A DNA stretch of 58,613 nucleotides from VRUE01 sp035318745 (GCA_035318745.1 DATHEA010000020.1:1-58613); one strand, 5' to 3'; numbered from the stretch's first letter, positions 8,141 through 15,881 are shown. The notes: generated by a model not told the origin, from the letters alone. Made by a program: numbers and translations.

Positions 8141-8533
8141 TTGACGGTCTACTTGGAGTTGGGCGATTACTGCGAGATCGCCGCGGATCTATTGGGCACG
8201 AGCGCAGAGCAGATCGCTCGTCTGCCGAGAATCGCTCTTGCTGATTCCGCGCTCGCAACGCCGAGCGCGGGCTTCGGTGACCAAGACGCCTACCCGACCC
8301 TGATCGAGAAGGCTGCCGTCCTCGTGGAGCACCTGGCGCGCAACCATCCGCTGCCCGATGGCAACAAGCGCGCCGCTTACCTATCGGTATGGCTATTCAT
8401 GGAATCCAACGGTCGGCCCTTCGTCGGAGAAGACCCCGACATCGACGTACCAATGGTGGAGCGGATCGCCGCCGGTGAAGCAACTCCAAACGAAATCGTC
8501 AGTTGGCTAGAGACCCGCACTGTGTCTAGCTGA
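8141..8533 (+). CDS. Fic/Doc-family toxin (death-on-curing type)
   Basis: A 130-residue protein, the usual length for Doc. Residues ~67-78 carry HPLPDGNKRAAY, the Fic/Doc catalytic motif (invariant His plus the DGNKR anion-binding loop). The Lys after GN, rather than Gly, is typical of Doc enzymes, which phosphorylate EF-Tu, as opposed to AMP-transferring Fic proteins. The Pro-Thr-Leu-Ile-Glu-Lys-Ala segment before it matches the Doc helix preceding the active site. The start is a TTG three bases after the small partner ORF. The stop codon abuts the presumed left end of the IS3 remnant, so the last residues may have been altered by that insertion. It probably maintains the island by post-segregational killing. 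Confidence 0.82.
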   Translation: MTVYLELGDYCEIAADLLGTSAEQIARLPRIALADSALATPSAGFGDQDAYPTLIEKAAVLVEHLARNHPLPDGNKRAAYLSVWLFMESNGRPFVGEDPDIDVPMVERIAAGEATPNEIVSWLETRTVSS

Positions 8534-8616
8534 CCTGGCCCGACCCCCTGAAATCGGTCCGCCCTGTCTGAGAGTTCTTTCCGCCCGCGACAATGGGCAA
8601 AGGAGGACCGAAGCAA

Positions 8617-8892
8617 GTGAAGAGGCAAAGGCACACCCCCGAACAGATCATCCGCAAGCTGCGCACCGCGGAGCAGATGCTCTCGGGAAAGACGACAGGA
8701 GAAGCGGCAAAGGCGCTGGAGGTCTCCGAGCAGACCCTGCACCGCTGGCGCAACCAGTACGGCGGGATGAAGGCAGAAGACGTCAAGCGGCTCAAAGAGC
8801 TGGAGAAGGAGAACCGCGAGCTCAAGCAGATCGTGGCCGACCAGACGCTCGACATCCGCGCCTACAAGGAGATCGCCAAGGGAAACTTCTGA
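8617..8892 (+). CDS. IS3-family transposase OrfA (HTH protein)
   Basis: About 91 residues. The N-terminal helix-turn-helix (HTPEQIIRKLRTAEQML...TGEAAKALEVSEQTLHRWRN) is the Tnp_1/IS3 DNA-binding domain. The C-terminal leucine-zipper-like stretch (LKELEKENRELKQIVAD) is typical of IS911/IS3 OrfA. I prefer GTG 8617 because the family usually begins just before RQRHTPEQ and AAAGGAGGA lies at 8599-8607; an ATG at 8593 extends the frame by 8 codons. The last codons overlap the OrfB remnant in another frame, the usual site of programmed frameshifting. Without OrfB it cannot transpose alone. Confidence 0.88.
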   Translation: MKRQRHTPEQIIRKLRTAEQMLSGKTTGEAAKALEVSEQTLHRWRNQYGGMKAEDVKRLKELEKENRELKQIVADQTLDIRAYKEIAKGNF

Positions 8893-8987
8893 GCCCGTCC
8901 CGGAGGCGCCGAGCGGTCTGCGTGCTGCAGGACCGCCTCGGCCTCTCCGAACGTCGGGCGTGCCGGATCGCCGGCCAGAACCGATGA
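8889..8987 (+). pseudogene. IS3 transposase OrfB, N-terminal fragment
   Basis: This frame reads LSPSRRRRAVCVLQDRLGLS, then ERRACRIAGQNR and a stop. It is the conserved beginning of IS3-family OrfB (the RRACRxxGQ(H/N)R region). The integrase catalytic core with its DDE residues is absent, so the gene was truncated, presumably when the right end of the IS was deleted. Confidence 0.78.
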
Positions 8988-9032
8988 ACGGGGTCCGGTC
9001 AATCCGGCCACATCTCCGCTCTCAGGGCCTCT

Positions 9033-9206
9033 CGTGGGCAACAAATGGGGCAACATGCCCCACAGATTCCAGCCGATCCCAGCGGGACTCGATTCGCCGG
9101 AAACCGCTTGAAACCGGGCTCCACGTAGTCCAGCCGATCCACGGTCTCGGGCTACGAATCGGACCGTCCAAGTGCGAAACCGAAGGTCACAGGGGTCGAA
9201 TTCCGC
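9033..9206 (+). repeat. Internal degenerate island end (arm repeats plus att-like site)
   Basis: Bases 9033-9158 are about 90% identical by eye to 10647-10772, the right end of the island, including the paired GGGCAAC arm repeats. Bases 9174-9203 then match the tRNA-Arg 3' end imperfectly (GAAACCGAAGGTCACAGG intact, the T-loop part corrupted). It looks like the old right attachment site of a first integration, or the left attachment site of a second one. Confidence 0.8.
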
Positions 9207-9219
9207 TGACGTGTTGCAG

Positions 9220-10521
9220 CTATGAAGATCGTGTCCAAGACGGTTCCGACGCGCGATGAGCGTTCTGGCGAGGAGACTGATGGCGCCCATGCGTCCGAGG
9301 ATGTGAGCGAACGCAGCGACGCTTGCCCCTCACCTTCCTGAGATGTCGGCCGGGCTTGCACTTTCGCTTGAGAATATGAGGGGTCGCAGGCGTCGAGGGC
9401 GGCGGAGACAATGAAGTGCTTGAGATCGGCGGGAAGGGACCGAGGCGGGCGTCGATTGCAGTGGCCACGGTCGGCGCCTCGAGCGTAAGTACGCTGGCGT
9501 CCCACAGCGTGTCCTTTTCGTTCCAGTATCGAGTGGGGTAGCCGTCTTCTTCGGGTTCCAGCGGCGGGAGATAGTGGATGAAGTCCCGCAGTTCGAGCGA
9601 GAAGAGCACCTTGTATTGGCCCCCCTCAAGGTTCTTAATGGAGTAGGCGCCCGAGCCGCTCGTTCTGCTGCACTTGGCTTCGTCTGCGAAAGAAGAAGTT
9701 TCGAAAAAGCTGTCGGTCGGGGCGATGCAAACCAGGATTTTGCTCAGGGGGGCACCGTCCGCAGCGGCGGTGACGACACCTCGAATTTCCGCGGCAGGCG
9801 TGAGCACCGCATCGATGCCAGCGGTGACACTGCCTGCCGACACTGATACCGGTTGCTGAATATGCCCGTTTCCGAAGATCTGGTCGTCGTAGGACTCCCC
9901 GAAATACTGGAGCCCGCTGTAGTCGGGGTTGAACTTGATCGTGTAGATATCAGTCTTCAGGCCGACGATGTCATATCTGCCGTCGGCGTCGGTCGGCACG
10001 CAGCTTGGTTCGCTGCTTTCCCAGCCTCGACCCGCGCATACCATGACGCCGGCAAGCGGTTTGCCTCCAAGTCCCTCAGTTACCTGCCCGCTGACTGAGC
10101 CGCCTTCTGGGAGCTCCATGTCAATGCCGGTGAGTGGGCCGTCGCCTACGGTTACGGAGTCGGACGGCCAGAGCCCATCCGCGTCGTAGTACATAGCGAG
10201 ATAGTTTTGGCCTGGTACTCGGGGCGAGAAGAGAGGGAGGTAGGTGCCATTGTCTAGGGAACCGATTTCGTAATCCCCATTGGATGCGGTGAAGACGCAA
10301 TGTTCTTTGTTTTCGGCTGGGATTTCGCCTTCGTTCACGATTTTCGAGACACAGACTTCGACCCCGGCGATTCCAGTGTGGCTCGGTGCCCCAGTGACCG
10401 TTCCGGAGATTGAGCCGGTGGCGGCAAGCGCATTCGGTGCGGTCGCGCCGCCTAGCGCAAGGACGGCCAGAGCGACCACCACCGCGGTTCCACTGCCAAG
10501 TGAGAGATCCAGAGAACTCAC
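9220..10521 (-). CDS. Secreted protein with carboxypeptidase-regulatory-like repeats
   Basis: A 433-residue protein. Residues ~8-34 form a signal peptide (hydrophobic core VVVALAVLALGG, cleavage likely after ALA). Three or four ~85-residue beta-sandwich repeats follow, each starting with a pattern such as GSISGTVTG, GGSVSGQVTEGLGGKPLAGV or AEIRGVVTAAADGAPL and containing a conserved GxY turn (GDYEIGSLDNGTY, GRYDIVGLKTDIY, GAYSIKNLEGGQY). This is the CarboxypepD_reg/Cna-B-like pattern. The C-terminus has a short Cys/basic tail (KRKCKPGRHLRKVRGKRRC), a type I associate with secreted Solirubrobacterales proteins. GC is visibly lower than in flanking genes. It is the sole cargo of the right half of the island. 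Role unknown; cell-surface adhesion or binding is possible. Confidence 0.75.
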   Translation of the reverse strand: MSSLDLSLGSGTAVVVALAVLALGGATAPNALAATGSISGTVTGAPSHTGIAGVEVCVSKIVNEGEIPAENKEHCVFTASNGDYEIGSLDNGTYLPLFSPRVPGQNYLAMYYDADGLWPSDSVTVGDGPLTGIDMELPEGGSVSGQVTEGLGGKPLAGVMVCAGRGWESSEPSCVPTDADGRYDIVGLKTDIYTIKFNPDYSGLQYFGESYDDQIFGNGHIQQPVSVSAGSVTAGIDAVLTPAAEIRGVVTAAADGAPLSKILVCIAPTDSFFETSSFADEAKCSRTSGSGAYSIKNLEGGQYKVLFSLELRDFIHYLPPLEPEEDGYPTRYWNEKDTLWDASVLTLEAPTVATAIDARLGPFPPISSTSLSPPPSTPATPHILKRKCKPGRHLRKVRGKRRCVRSHPRTHGRHQSPRQNAHRASEPSWTRSS

Positions 10522-10646
10522 GCTGTACTCATTTTAGCCCCGGCTGGAGTTCAAGGGCTAGATCGCACTGCCTCCAGTGTTCCCGACTGCGATGGGGCCG
10601 GTCAAGCCGTCCTGAGAGATCCTTCGGCGCGCTAGTTACGCCGATC

Positions 10647-10772
10647 CTGGGGCAACAAATGGGGCAACATGCCACACAGATCCCAGCCGATCCCAGCGGG
10701 ACCTCGATTCGCCGAAAACCGCTTGAAACCGGGCTCCACGTAGCCCGGCCGATCCAGCGGCTCGGGCTACGA
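10647..10772 (+). repeat. Right-end island repeat with integrase arm sites
   Basis: This holds TGGGGCAAC at 10648-10656 and 10660-10668 and is about 90% identical to 9033-9158. It lies just inside attR. Between 10522 and 10851 I see only this repeat and attR; the ORFs readable here are antisense-tRNA artefacts. Confidence 0.82.
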
Positions 10773-10811
10773 AACCGAAGGTCACAGGTTCGAATCCTGT
10801 CGGGTGCGTTC
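10767..10811 (+). repeat. attR: duplicated 3' end of tRNA-Arg
   Basis: This matches 5667-5711 except for one base. It lacks the 5' half of a tRNA, so it is an attachment-site remnant and not a second tRNA gene. It marks the right boundary of the island. Confidence 0.93.
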
Positions 10812-10851
10812 CTTCGTCCTGCGTGGTCAACCACCCCGTTACTGCCGAGGT

Positions 10852-11253
10852 CTACTCGACGAGCCCGGTAAGCGCCTCGACGGCGCTTTCGAATTGGTCC
10901 TCAGTGAGGCGGATATGCGATTGCTGGCGGACCGAGGTGGTTGCCACATCCATCTCGCTCAGGCGAGGGGCAAGGTCTAGGCGAGGAACAACAAGCGGCA
11001 CTCTCACGTCGAGAACCCATGGCCAGCGCTCCTCCCCCAGGTCCTCTCTGGGCTCGGCAGACTCGACAATCGCAATCCCGTAAAAACACTCCCAACCCGC
11101 CGCATAGAGAACTAGCCGGTCGTCCCGAGATACTCCGCTAGGCCGTTTGTTGGTTGCAAATCGGATCTTGTCGAGAAGGTCGTACCGATCATCCAACCAA
11201 TTCTTTTCGAGCGTGTGATCCGCCGCACCGATCGACTTCAACCAATAGCTCAC
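10852..11253 (-). CDS. PUA/EVE-like domain hypothetical protein
   Basis: A 133-residue protein starting VSYWLKSIGAADH. The GTG at 11253 is chosen because GGAGG lies five to six bases upstream; a longer frame to 11370 runs through AT-rich, non-coding-looking sequence. The stretch RPSGVSRDDRLVLYAAGWEC followed by FYGIAIVESAEP resembles the core of EVE/PUA-like small domains (a 'GD.LV.YA' strand then 'G...V...P'), which bind modified bases in DNA or RNA. The aromatic cage cannot be confirmed by eye. It lies just outside the tRNA-Arg island and diverges from the HExxE protein gene. Confidence 0.55.
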   Translation of the reverse strand: MSYWLKSIGAADHTLEKNWLDDRYDLLDKIRFATNKRPSGVSRDDRLVLYAAGWECFYGIAIVESAEPREDLGEERWPWVLDVRVPLVVPRLDLAPRLSEMDVATTSVRQQSHIRLTEDQFESAVEALTGLVE

Positions 11254-11529
11254 ATCTGCCTCCAGTTTTGCTTTGCACAGTTCAGCAAACAGCACAGATG
11301 CTGTCAGCAAAGAGAAAAACTTCCAAGTTTTCGCTTGCTTAAGCCTAAAAATGCTGTTCAACAAAGGCAATTTTGCAGATCAGCAACCATTCTCTTACCG
11401 GAGCCTGGGTATTGCCAGTCGGGGCCACATCGAGAGACAGGTCCTCAGGTTGCCGGCGGACGGCACGATTACGGCGCCAACCCCCTGCTCGACTATCAAG
11501 TCGCATATCTGTCTCAATGCTTGGGGTCT

Positions 11530-11572
11530 CACTATTGAATAGTGGGATTATCTGGTGTGCCCTGCACCAGAT
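11530..11572 (+). promoter_or_regulatory. Two adjacent hairpins in divergent leader
   Basis: CACTATT-G-AATAGTG (11530-11544) is followed by ATCTGGTG and CACCAGAT around a 7-nt loop (11550-11572), about 27 bp before the next start codon. They could be an operator or a leader attenuator. The remainder of 11254-11599 is AT-richer non-coding sequence in which I see no gene; it should contain the promoters of the two divergent genes. Confidence 0.5.
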
Positions 11573-11599
11573 AAACGAACGAGGAAGGAAGATCAGCCC

Positions 11600-12439
11600 A
11601 TGCTCCCAGTCAACCTTGCACTTGTCTCGGAAGTCCCCGATCACGATTCTGGCGATGTCTCGCGTGTCGCCGCGGCGCTGCAACGCCAGGCAACCCGTGA
11701 TTTCGGCCCGCTCTGGAACGTCCAGGCGACCGTCGATGCCTTTCCGCGCCTCGAGGACGTGCCGGTTGGGTACTGGCCCATGATTGTCGCGAACGACATC
11801 GAAAGGCCGGAAGCAGCCGGTGTGCATGAAGACGAGAACGGCCAGCCCTTTGCCCTTGTCGAAATGTCCGACAGCTGGTCGCTGACCGCCAGCCACGAGA
11901 TGCTCGAGATGCTCTGCGACCCATTTGGCAAGCGGATCATCCCCGGCGAGTCGCCGAAACGGGGCCAGGGCCGGGTTGAGTTTCTGGTCGAGGTTTGCGA
12001 TCCGTGCGAGGCGAGCAAGTTCGCCTACAGGGTCAACGACATTCTGGTCTCCGATTTCTACACGCCCCGCTACTTCGATCCGGTTGCTTCGGAAGGCACG
12101 CGCTACAGCTTCACCGGCGCACTGACCGGGCCGCGCCAGGTCCTGCCCGGCGGTTACCTGAGCTGGCACGATCCTGTGTCGGATCACTGGTGGCAGCAAG
12201 TCTTCTTCGACTCGACCAGCAAGTTTCGGGACCTGAACGTGCGCGACTCGAATGCCACCAGCCTGCGGGCGTGGATCGACGGCCAGACTGACCATCCGGG
12301 GATCGACCGAGGTCTGAAGAAGAGCGACAAGGCCCTGAGGGCCGCTGTGGTGGCCGGCAGGCAAACGGAGAAATCAGCTTCGCTGAAGGCCGCCGCCTGG
12401 CGCAAGCAGGTGAAGGCCCTGAAACGGGCCAAGAAATAG
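11600..12439 (+). CDS. Hypothetical protein with metalloprotease-like SHExxE motif
   Basis: A 279-residue protein that I do not recognise as a named family. It starts MLPVNLALVSEVPDHDSGDV; ATG 11600 is preceded by GAGGAAGGAA at 11581-11590. The central stretch ALVEMSDSWSLTASHEMLEM contains His-Glu-Met-Leu-Glu followed by LCDPFG. An HExxE motif on a predicted helix with a downstream Asp suggests a zinc-dependent hydrolase, but the third ligand cannot be fixed. The C-terminal ~40 residues are very Lys/Ala-rich (LKKSDKALRAAVVAGRQTEK). There is no signal peptide. The upstream leader has two hairpins. The function is unknown; protease-like activity is inference from the motif alone. Confidence 0.6.
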   Translation: MLPVNLALVSEVPDHDSGDVSRVAAALQRQATRDFGPLWNVQATVDAFPRLEDVPVGYWPMIVANDIERPEAAGVHEDENGQPFALVEMSDSWSLTASHEMLEMLCDPFGKRIIPGESPKRGQGRVEFLVEVCDPCEASKFAYRVNDILVSDFYTPRYFDPVASEGTRYSFTGALTGPRQVLPGGYLSWHDPVSDHWWQQVFFDSTSKFRDLNVRDSNATSLRAWIDGQTDHPGIDRGLKKSDKALRAAVVAGRQTEKSASLKAAAWRKQVKALKRAKK

Positions 12440-12466
12440 CCGTTCGTTGCGGAGCGGGGGGCTGGG

Positions 12467-13063
12467 TCAGAGCTCGAGCCAGGTTCCCTTTGGACCGAGG
12501 TTGCGGACCGGGGTGTCGCCGATCTTGCTCTCGCAGCCCCAAGACTCGTGGATGTGGCCGCAGACCGCGAGGCTGGGGCACTTCGCTTCGATCGCCGCGA
12601 GCAGGGCGGGGCTGCCGAAATGGTCGCCGCCGCCGTTGGCGTCGCAGTGACCCTGCGGCGGGGAGTGGAGGACCAGGACCGCGCGCTCTGGGCAGGGGGC
12701 GAGCATCGCCGCAGCCGCCTCGTCGTCGAGGTCGAAGCTCCAATCCCAGGGCGTCACCGGGATGCCGGCGCCGAGGCCGTAGAACTCGATGCCGTCGATC
12801 GTCGTGCCGTCGCCGTGCAGCACAGTGGCGGCGCTCCAGCCCGACGCTGCCTCGCGCAGCGCGTCCTCGGTCTCGTTGTTGCCGGGGACGAGGACGGTCG
12901 GCGTCTCGATCGCCGCTAGGGCATCGATCGTCTCCATGAGACCCTCGTGAATCGAGGCAAAGTCTCCCGCCCCGATTACGACATCCGCTTCAGCCGACAT
13001 CTCGACCAGCATTGCGGCCCGACCGAGGTCACGGTGCAGGTCGCTGAAGGCGAGCAGCTTCAT
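12467..13063 (-). CDS. Calcineurin-like metallophosphoesterase
   Basis: A 198-residue protein. The complete metallophosphoesterase motif set is visible: FSDLHRD (D-x-H), GAGDF (GD), PGNNE (GN-x-E in place of GNH), LHSPP (His) and CGHIHE (GH-x-H). These residues would bind a dinuclear metal centre. It probably hydrolyses a phosphomonoester or diester in the cytoplasm; the substrate is unknown. A TAGCTT -10-like box (complement 13072-13077) eight bases before the ATG and no Shine-Dalgarno suggest a leaderless message. Confidence 0.88.
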   Translation of the reverse strand: MKLLAFSDLHRDLGRAAMLVEMSAEADVVIGAGDFASIHEGLMETIDALAAIETPTVLVPGNNETEDALREAASGWSAATVLHGDGTTIDGIEFYGLGAGIPVTPWDWSFDLDDEAAAAMLAPCPERAVLVLHSPPQGHCDANGGGDHFGSPALLAAIEAKCPSLAVCGHIHESWGCESKIGDTPVRNLGPKGTWLEL

Positions 13064-13147
13064 CGCCGCAAAAGCTACCGGGCGGGGGCTATGCCTCGGC
13101 GGGCGCGGTGCGTCGCGGCAGCCGTTACCGCCAGCGCTTCTTCACCG

Positions 13148-14710
13148 TCAAGCCGACTCGCTGAGCTCCTCGGGCTCATCCAATTCCGGTGCTTTGCCGG
13201 ACGGCATCCAGATCAGCGAGATGACGAAGGCGACCGCCAGCGCCCCCGCCATGGCGTAGAAGACCGTTTGCGAGGAGAGCGCGAAGTCGTGCTGGACGGC
13301 GGCGAAGACTTTCTGTGCTCCGGCGCCGGCGTGTTCGGCGAAGGCGCCGTGTTCGCCGCCGCCCGATTCGCTAAGCGCGTCGGCAACCTGGTCCGCCTTG
13401 GCCTTGGGCAGCCCCTGGGCGCCCAGCGTCGACTCCAGATGCGACTTGTTTTCGAGGATGAGGACGGTGCCGAGCACGGCGAGGCCCAGGCTGGAGCCGA
13501 AGTTGCGCACCGTCTGCGTGATCCCGGTCGCCTCGCCGTAGCGGCTGCGAGGCACCCGGTTGAGGGCATCGGTGTTGGCGGGGCTGAGGATCAGGCCGAC
13601 GCCGGCTCCGGCCAGCACCATGAACGGCCACTGCGAGCCGACCGAGAGGTCGGGCATCTCGTGCGCCCAGAGGGCGAAGCCGACTGCGGCCACGGCGCAG
13701 CCGAGCACCACCGCCGGCCGCGCCCCGCGGCTGTCGAGGATCTTGCCGCCCCATTGCGTGGCGACGAAGAACCCGGCGAAGAAGATCAGCAGGTAGAGAC
13801 CGGTTTCTGAGGCGCTTTCGCCGAGCGAGATCTGCGCGTACATGCTGGCGAAGAAGAAGAGCGGCACGAAGGCGATCATCAAGAGGAAGAGCACGACGTT
13901 GTCGACGGCGAAAGCGCGGTCTTCGAAGATCCGGATGCGCATCAGCGGATTGACCGCGCGCAGCTCGTAAAGGACGAAACCGACGAGCAGGGCGGCACCG
14001 GCGGTGATGCAGATCCAGGTGATCGCGCTGCCCCAGCCCCAGACGCTCGCCTGCTGCAGGCCGAGCACGGCAAGGCCCATGCCGCCGGAGACCAGCACCG
14101 CGCCGCGGTAGTCGAGCGGCGCCGGGTGCTTTTCGTCGGCCGGCTTGGCGATCGCAATCAATACCAGGGCCGCGATCGCGACCGGGATGTTGATCCAGAA
14201 GATCGCCCGCCAGGTCCACTCGGTCAGGTAGCCGCCGGCGATCGGGCCGATCGAGGTGAAGGCGCCTGCCACGCCGAAGAAGACCGCCAGCGCCCGGCCG
14301 CGCTCGCGCACCGGGAAGGCACCGAGGACTATCGCCAGCGCCGCCGGGAACATAATCGCTGCGCCGGCACCTTGGATCACGCGGAAGGTGATGATCCACG
14401 GCTCGGCCGCGCCGCTTTCCGGCGTCGCCCCGCAGAGCGCCGAAGCGGTGGCGAAGATGACGACGCCGATCGTGACCATCTTGCGATGCCCGGCGATATC
14501 GGCAAGGCGCCCTCCGAAGGCGAACAGGGCCGAGAGCGAGAGCAGGTAGCCGTTGATGATCCACTGCACCCCCGTGGAGGAGAGCGAGAGGTCGTGCTGC
14601 AGCTGAGGGATCGCGATCGCAACGATCGTCTGGTCGATGAAGGTCATCGAGACGGCGAAGATCATCGCCGCGAGGATCAGCTTCTGGTTGGCACCGCCGG
14701 TCTTTTCCAT
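13148..14710 (-). CDS. DHA2-family MFS drug/proton antiporter
   Basis: A 520-residue integral membrane protein with 14 predicted helices, the EmrB/QacA (DHA2) arrangement. The N-terminus has the TM1 motif FIDQTIVAIAIPQLQHDL (the D-x-T-I-V signature), motif A as GGRLADIAGHRKMV after TM2, and motif C-like glycine/proline-rich helices (GVAGAFTSIGPIAGGYL). It is expected to export a hydrophobic or cationic compound using the proton gradient; the substrate cannot be predicted. The longer loop between the last two helices (GLPKAKADQVADAL...) is normal for this group. GAGGA precedes the ATG. No dedicated regulator is adjacent. Confidence 0.92.
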   Translation of the reverse strand: MEKTGGANQKLILAAMIFAVSMTFIDQTIVAIAIPQLQHDLSLSSTGVQWIINGYLLSLSALFAFGGRLADIAGHRKMVTIGVVIFATASALCGATPESGAAEPWIITFRVIQGAGAAIMFPAALAIVLGAFPVRERGRALAVFFGVAGAFTSIGPIAGGYLTEWTWRAIFWINIPVAIAALVLIAIAKPADEKHPAPLDYRGAVLVSGGMGLAVLGLQQASVWGWGSAITWICITAGAALLVGFVLYELRAVNPLMRIRIFEDRAFAVDNVVLFLLMIAFVPLFFFASMYAQISLGESASETGLYLLIFFAGFFVATQWGGKILDSRGARPAVVLGCAVAAVGFALWAHEMPDLSVGSQWPFMVLAGAGVGLILSPANTDALNRVPRSRYGEATGITQTVRNFGSSLGLAVLGTVLILENKSHLESTLGAQGLPKAKADQVADALSESGGGEHGAFAEHAGAGAQKVFAAVQHDFALSSQTVFYAMAGALAVAFVISLIWMPSGKAPELDEPEELSESA

Positions 14711-14770
14711 GTCCTCGCGTTTGCCGCGACCGGCCTGAATCCTCCCCGTCCGATAATCTCGCCCGCGCTT

Positions 14771-14944
14771 ATGCCTGACGTCTTCTGGATCGGCCTCGGT
14801 ATCTCGGCCTTCTGCCTCCTGGTCGGCTTTATCGCCGGTGCCAAATCGAGCACCACGCGGACCCTCACCGGCGTTGCCGTCGGCGGCTACCTCGGCCTCA
14901 TGGCCGGTTTCCCGCTACTGGCAATCGGTCTCGCGACCAGCTAG
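14771..14944 (+). CDS. Small two-helix membrane protein
   Basis: A 57-residue protein starting MPDVFWIGLGISAFCLLVGF, made of two hydrophobic helices joined by a short basic loop (GAKSSTTRTLTG) and ending LAIGLATS. TAATCT lies at 14754-14759, upstream of the ATG, with no Shine-Dalgarno. No family is recognised. It lies between the divergent transporter and an aldo/keto reductase; the following gene has its own Shine-Dalgarno. Confidence 0.6.
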   Translation: MPDVFWIGLGISAFCLLVGFIAGAKSSTTRTLTGVAVGGYLGLMAGFPLLAIGLATS

Positions 14945-15029
14945 CCGGCGCGGCGAGGAATAATCGTGCTCCCACTCGGGTAGCTGCCCCCTGCGGTTCC
15001 CCAGCCAGCGAGAGGAACGGAGGCACGAG

Positions 15030-15869
15030 ATGACCCAGGCAACGGCGGTCCCTGCGGTGACGCTTCACGACGGGGTCGAGATTCCCCAGCTTGGCTTTGG
15101 CGTCTTCCAGGTGCCACCTGAGAAGACCCAGGACGCAGTAGAGGAGGCGCTCGAGGTCGGCTATCGCCACATCGACACTGCCGCCGCGTACCGCAATGAG
15201 CGCGGCGTGGGAGCGGCGATCGCCGCCTCCGGCATTCCCCGCGACGAGATCTTCGTCACCACCAAGCTCTGGAACTCCGCACAGGGCTACGAGTCGACCC
15301 TGGGCGCCTTCCAGAAGAGCATCGACAGGCTCGGCATGGATCATGTCGACCTCTACCTGATCCACTGGCCGGTGCCGACCGAGGGCCGCGCCCTCGACAC
15401 CTGGCGGGCCTTCGAAAAGATTCATGAGGAGGGCGGCTCGCGCACGATCGGCGTCTCCAACTTCCGTGTCGAGGACCTCGAGATGCTCGAGCGAGAGGCG
15501 GACATTCTGCCGGCGGTGAATCAGATCGAGCTCCACCCGCATTTTCCGCAGGCGGAGCTGCGCGCCTGGCACCGCGAGCACGGCATCGCGACCGAGTCCT
15601 GGAGCCCGCTCGCCCAGGGAGACCTGCTCGTCAACGAGACGATCGCCGCCGTGGCCGCCCGTCACGATCGCACCCCAGCGCAGGCGATCCTGCGCTGGCA
15701 CCTGCAGCTCGGCAACGTCGTCATCCCCAAATCCGTCACCCCGAAGCGGATCCGCGAGAACTTCGAGCTCTTCGACTTCGAGCTGAGCGACGACGACATG
15801 ACGGAGATCGCCGCCCTCGACGTCGGCCAGCGGATCGGCCCCGATCCAGCGAGCTTCGTGGCTCCGTAG
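15030..15869 (+). CDS. Aldo/keto reductase, 2,5-diketogluconate reductase-like
   Basis: A 279-residue single-domain NADPH-dependent oxidoreductase of the AKR5-like bacterial group. The catalytic tetrad is visible: Asp in GYRHIDTAAAY with its Tyr, Lys in VTTKLW and His in LYLIHWPVP. The nucleotide-binding C-terminal region has the typical VIPKSVTPKRIRENFELFDF. It reduces aldehydes or ketones in the cytoplasm; the physiological substrate is unknown. The ATG follows a GGAGG Shine-Dalgarno at about 15018-15022. Confidence 0.93.
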   Translation: MTQATAVPAVTLHDGVEIPQLGFGVFQVPPEKTQDAVEEALEVGYRHIDTAAAYRNERGVGAAIAASGIPRDEIFVTTKLWNSAQGYESTLGAFQKSIDRLGMDHVDLYLIHWPVPTEGRALDTWRAFEKIHEEGGSRTIGVSNFRVEDLEMLEREADILPAVNQIELHPHFPQAELRAWHREHGIATESWSPLAQGDLLVNETIAAVAARHDRTPAQAILRWHLQLGNVVIPKSVTPKRIRENFELFDFELSDDDMTEIAALDVGQRIGPDPASFVAP

Positions 15870-15881
15870 GAATCCCAACGG

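Larger units (their letters stand above)
8532..8987 (+). mobile_element. IS3-family insertion sequence remnant
   Basis: It starts at about the Doc stop codon with an IS3-like left end (TGACCTGGCCCGACCCCCTG), then a complete OrfA and only the first ~32 codons of OrfB before a stop. The rest of OrfB and the right end are missing; the island's internal att-related repeat follows about 45 bp later. The exact boundaries are estimates. Confidence 0.7.
5709..10811. mobile_element. Decayed integrative island in tRNA-Arg
   Basis: The island is bounded by the tRNA-Arg 3' end (5667-5711) and a near-perfect copy of it (10767-10811). It carries a small winged-helix-like protein, an XRE regulator, a broken tyrosine recombinase, a toxin-antitoxin pair, an IS3 remnant and a secreted repeat protein. 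Each end has a pair of TGGGGCAAC repeats set 12 bp apart, as expected for integrase arm sites. A third degenerate att-like site at about 9151-9206 divides it into a left part with the integrase and a right part without one. With its recombinase frameshifted it is probably immobile. Confidence 0.88.

Noticed and set aside
9030..9259. Plus-strand ORF across the internal att site
   Set aside because: It translates the island end repeat and corrupted tRNA sequence; no homologous protein features.
10767..10811. Second tRNA-Arg gene
   Set aside because: Only the 3' half from the anticodon loop onward is present; no acceptor 5' strand or D-arm upstream. It is an att site.
12947..13810. Plus-strand ORF opposite the DHA2 transporter and phosphoesterase
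   Set aside because: It spans two genes on the other strand and shows only low-complexity shadow sequence.
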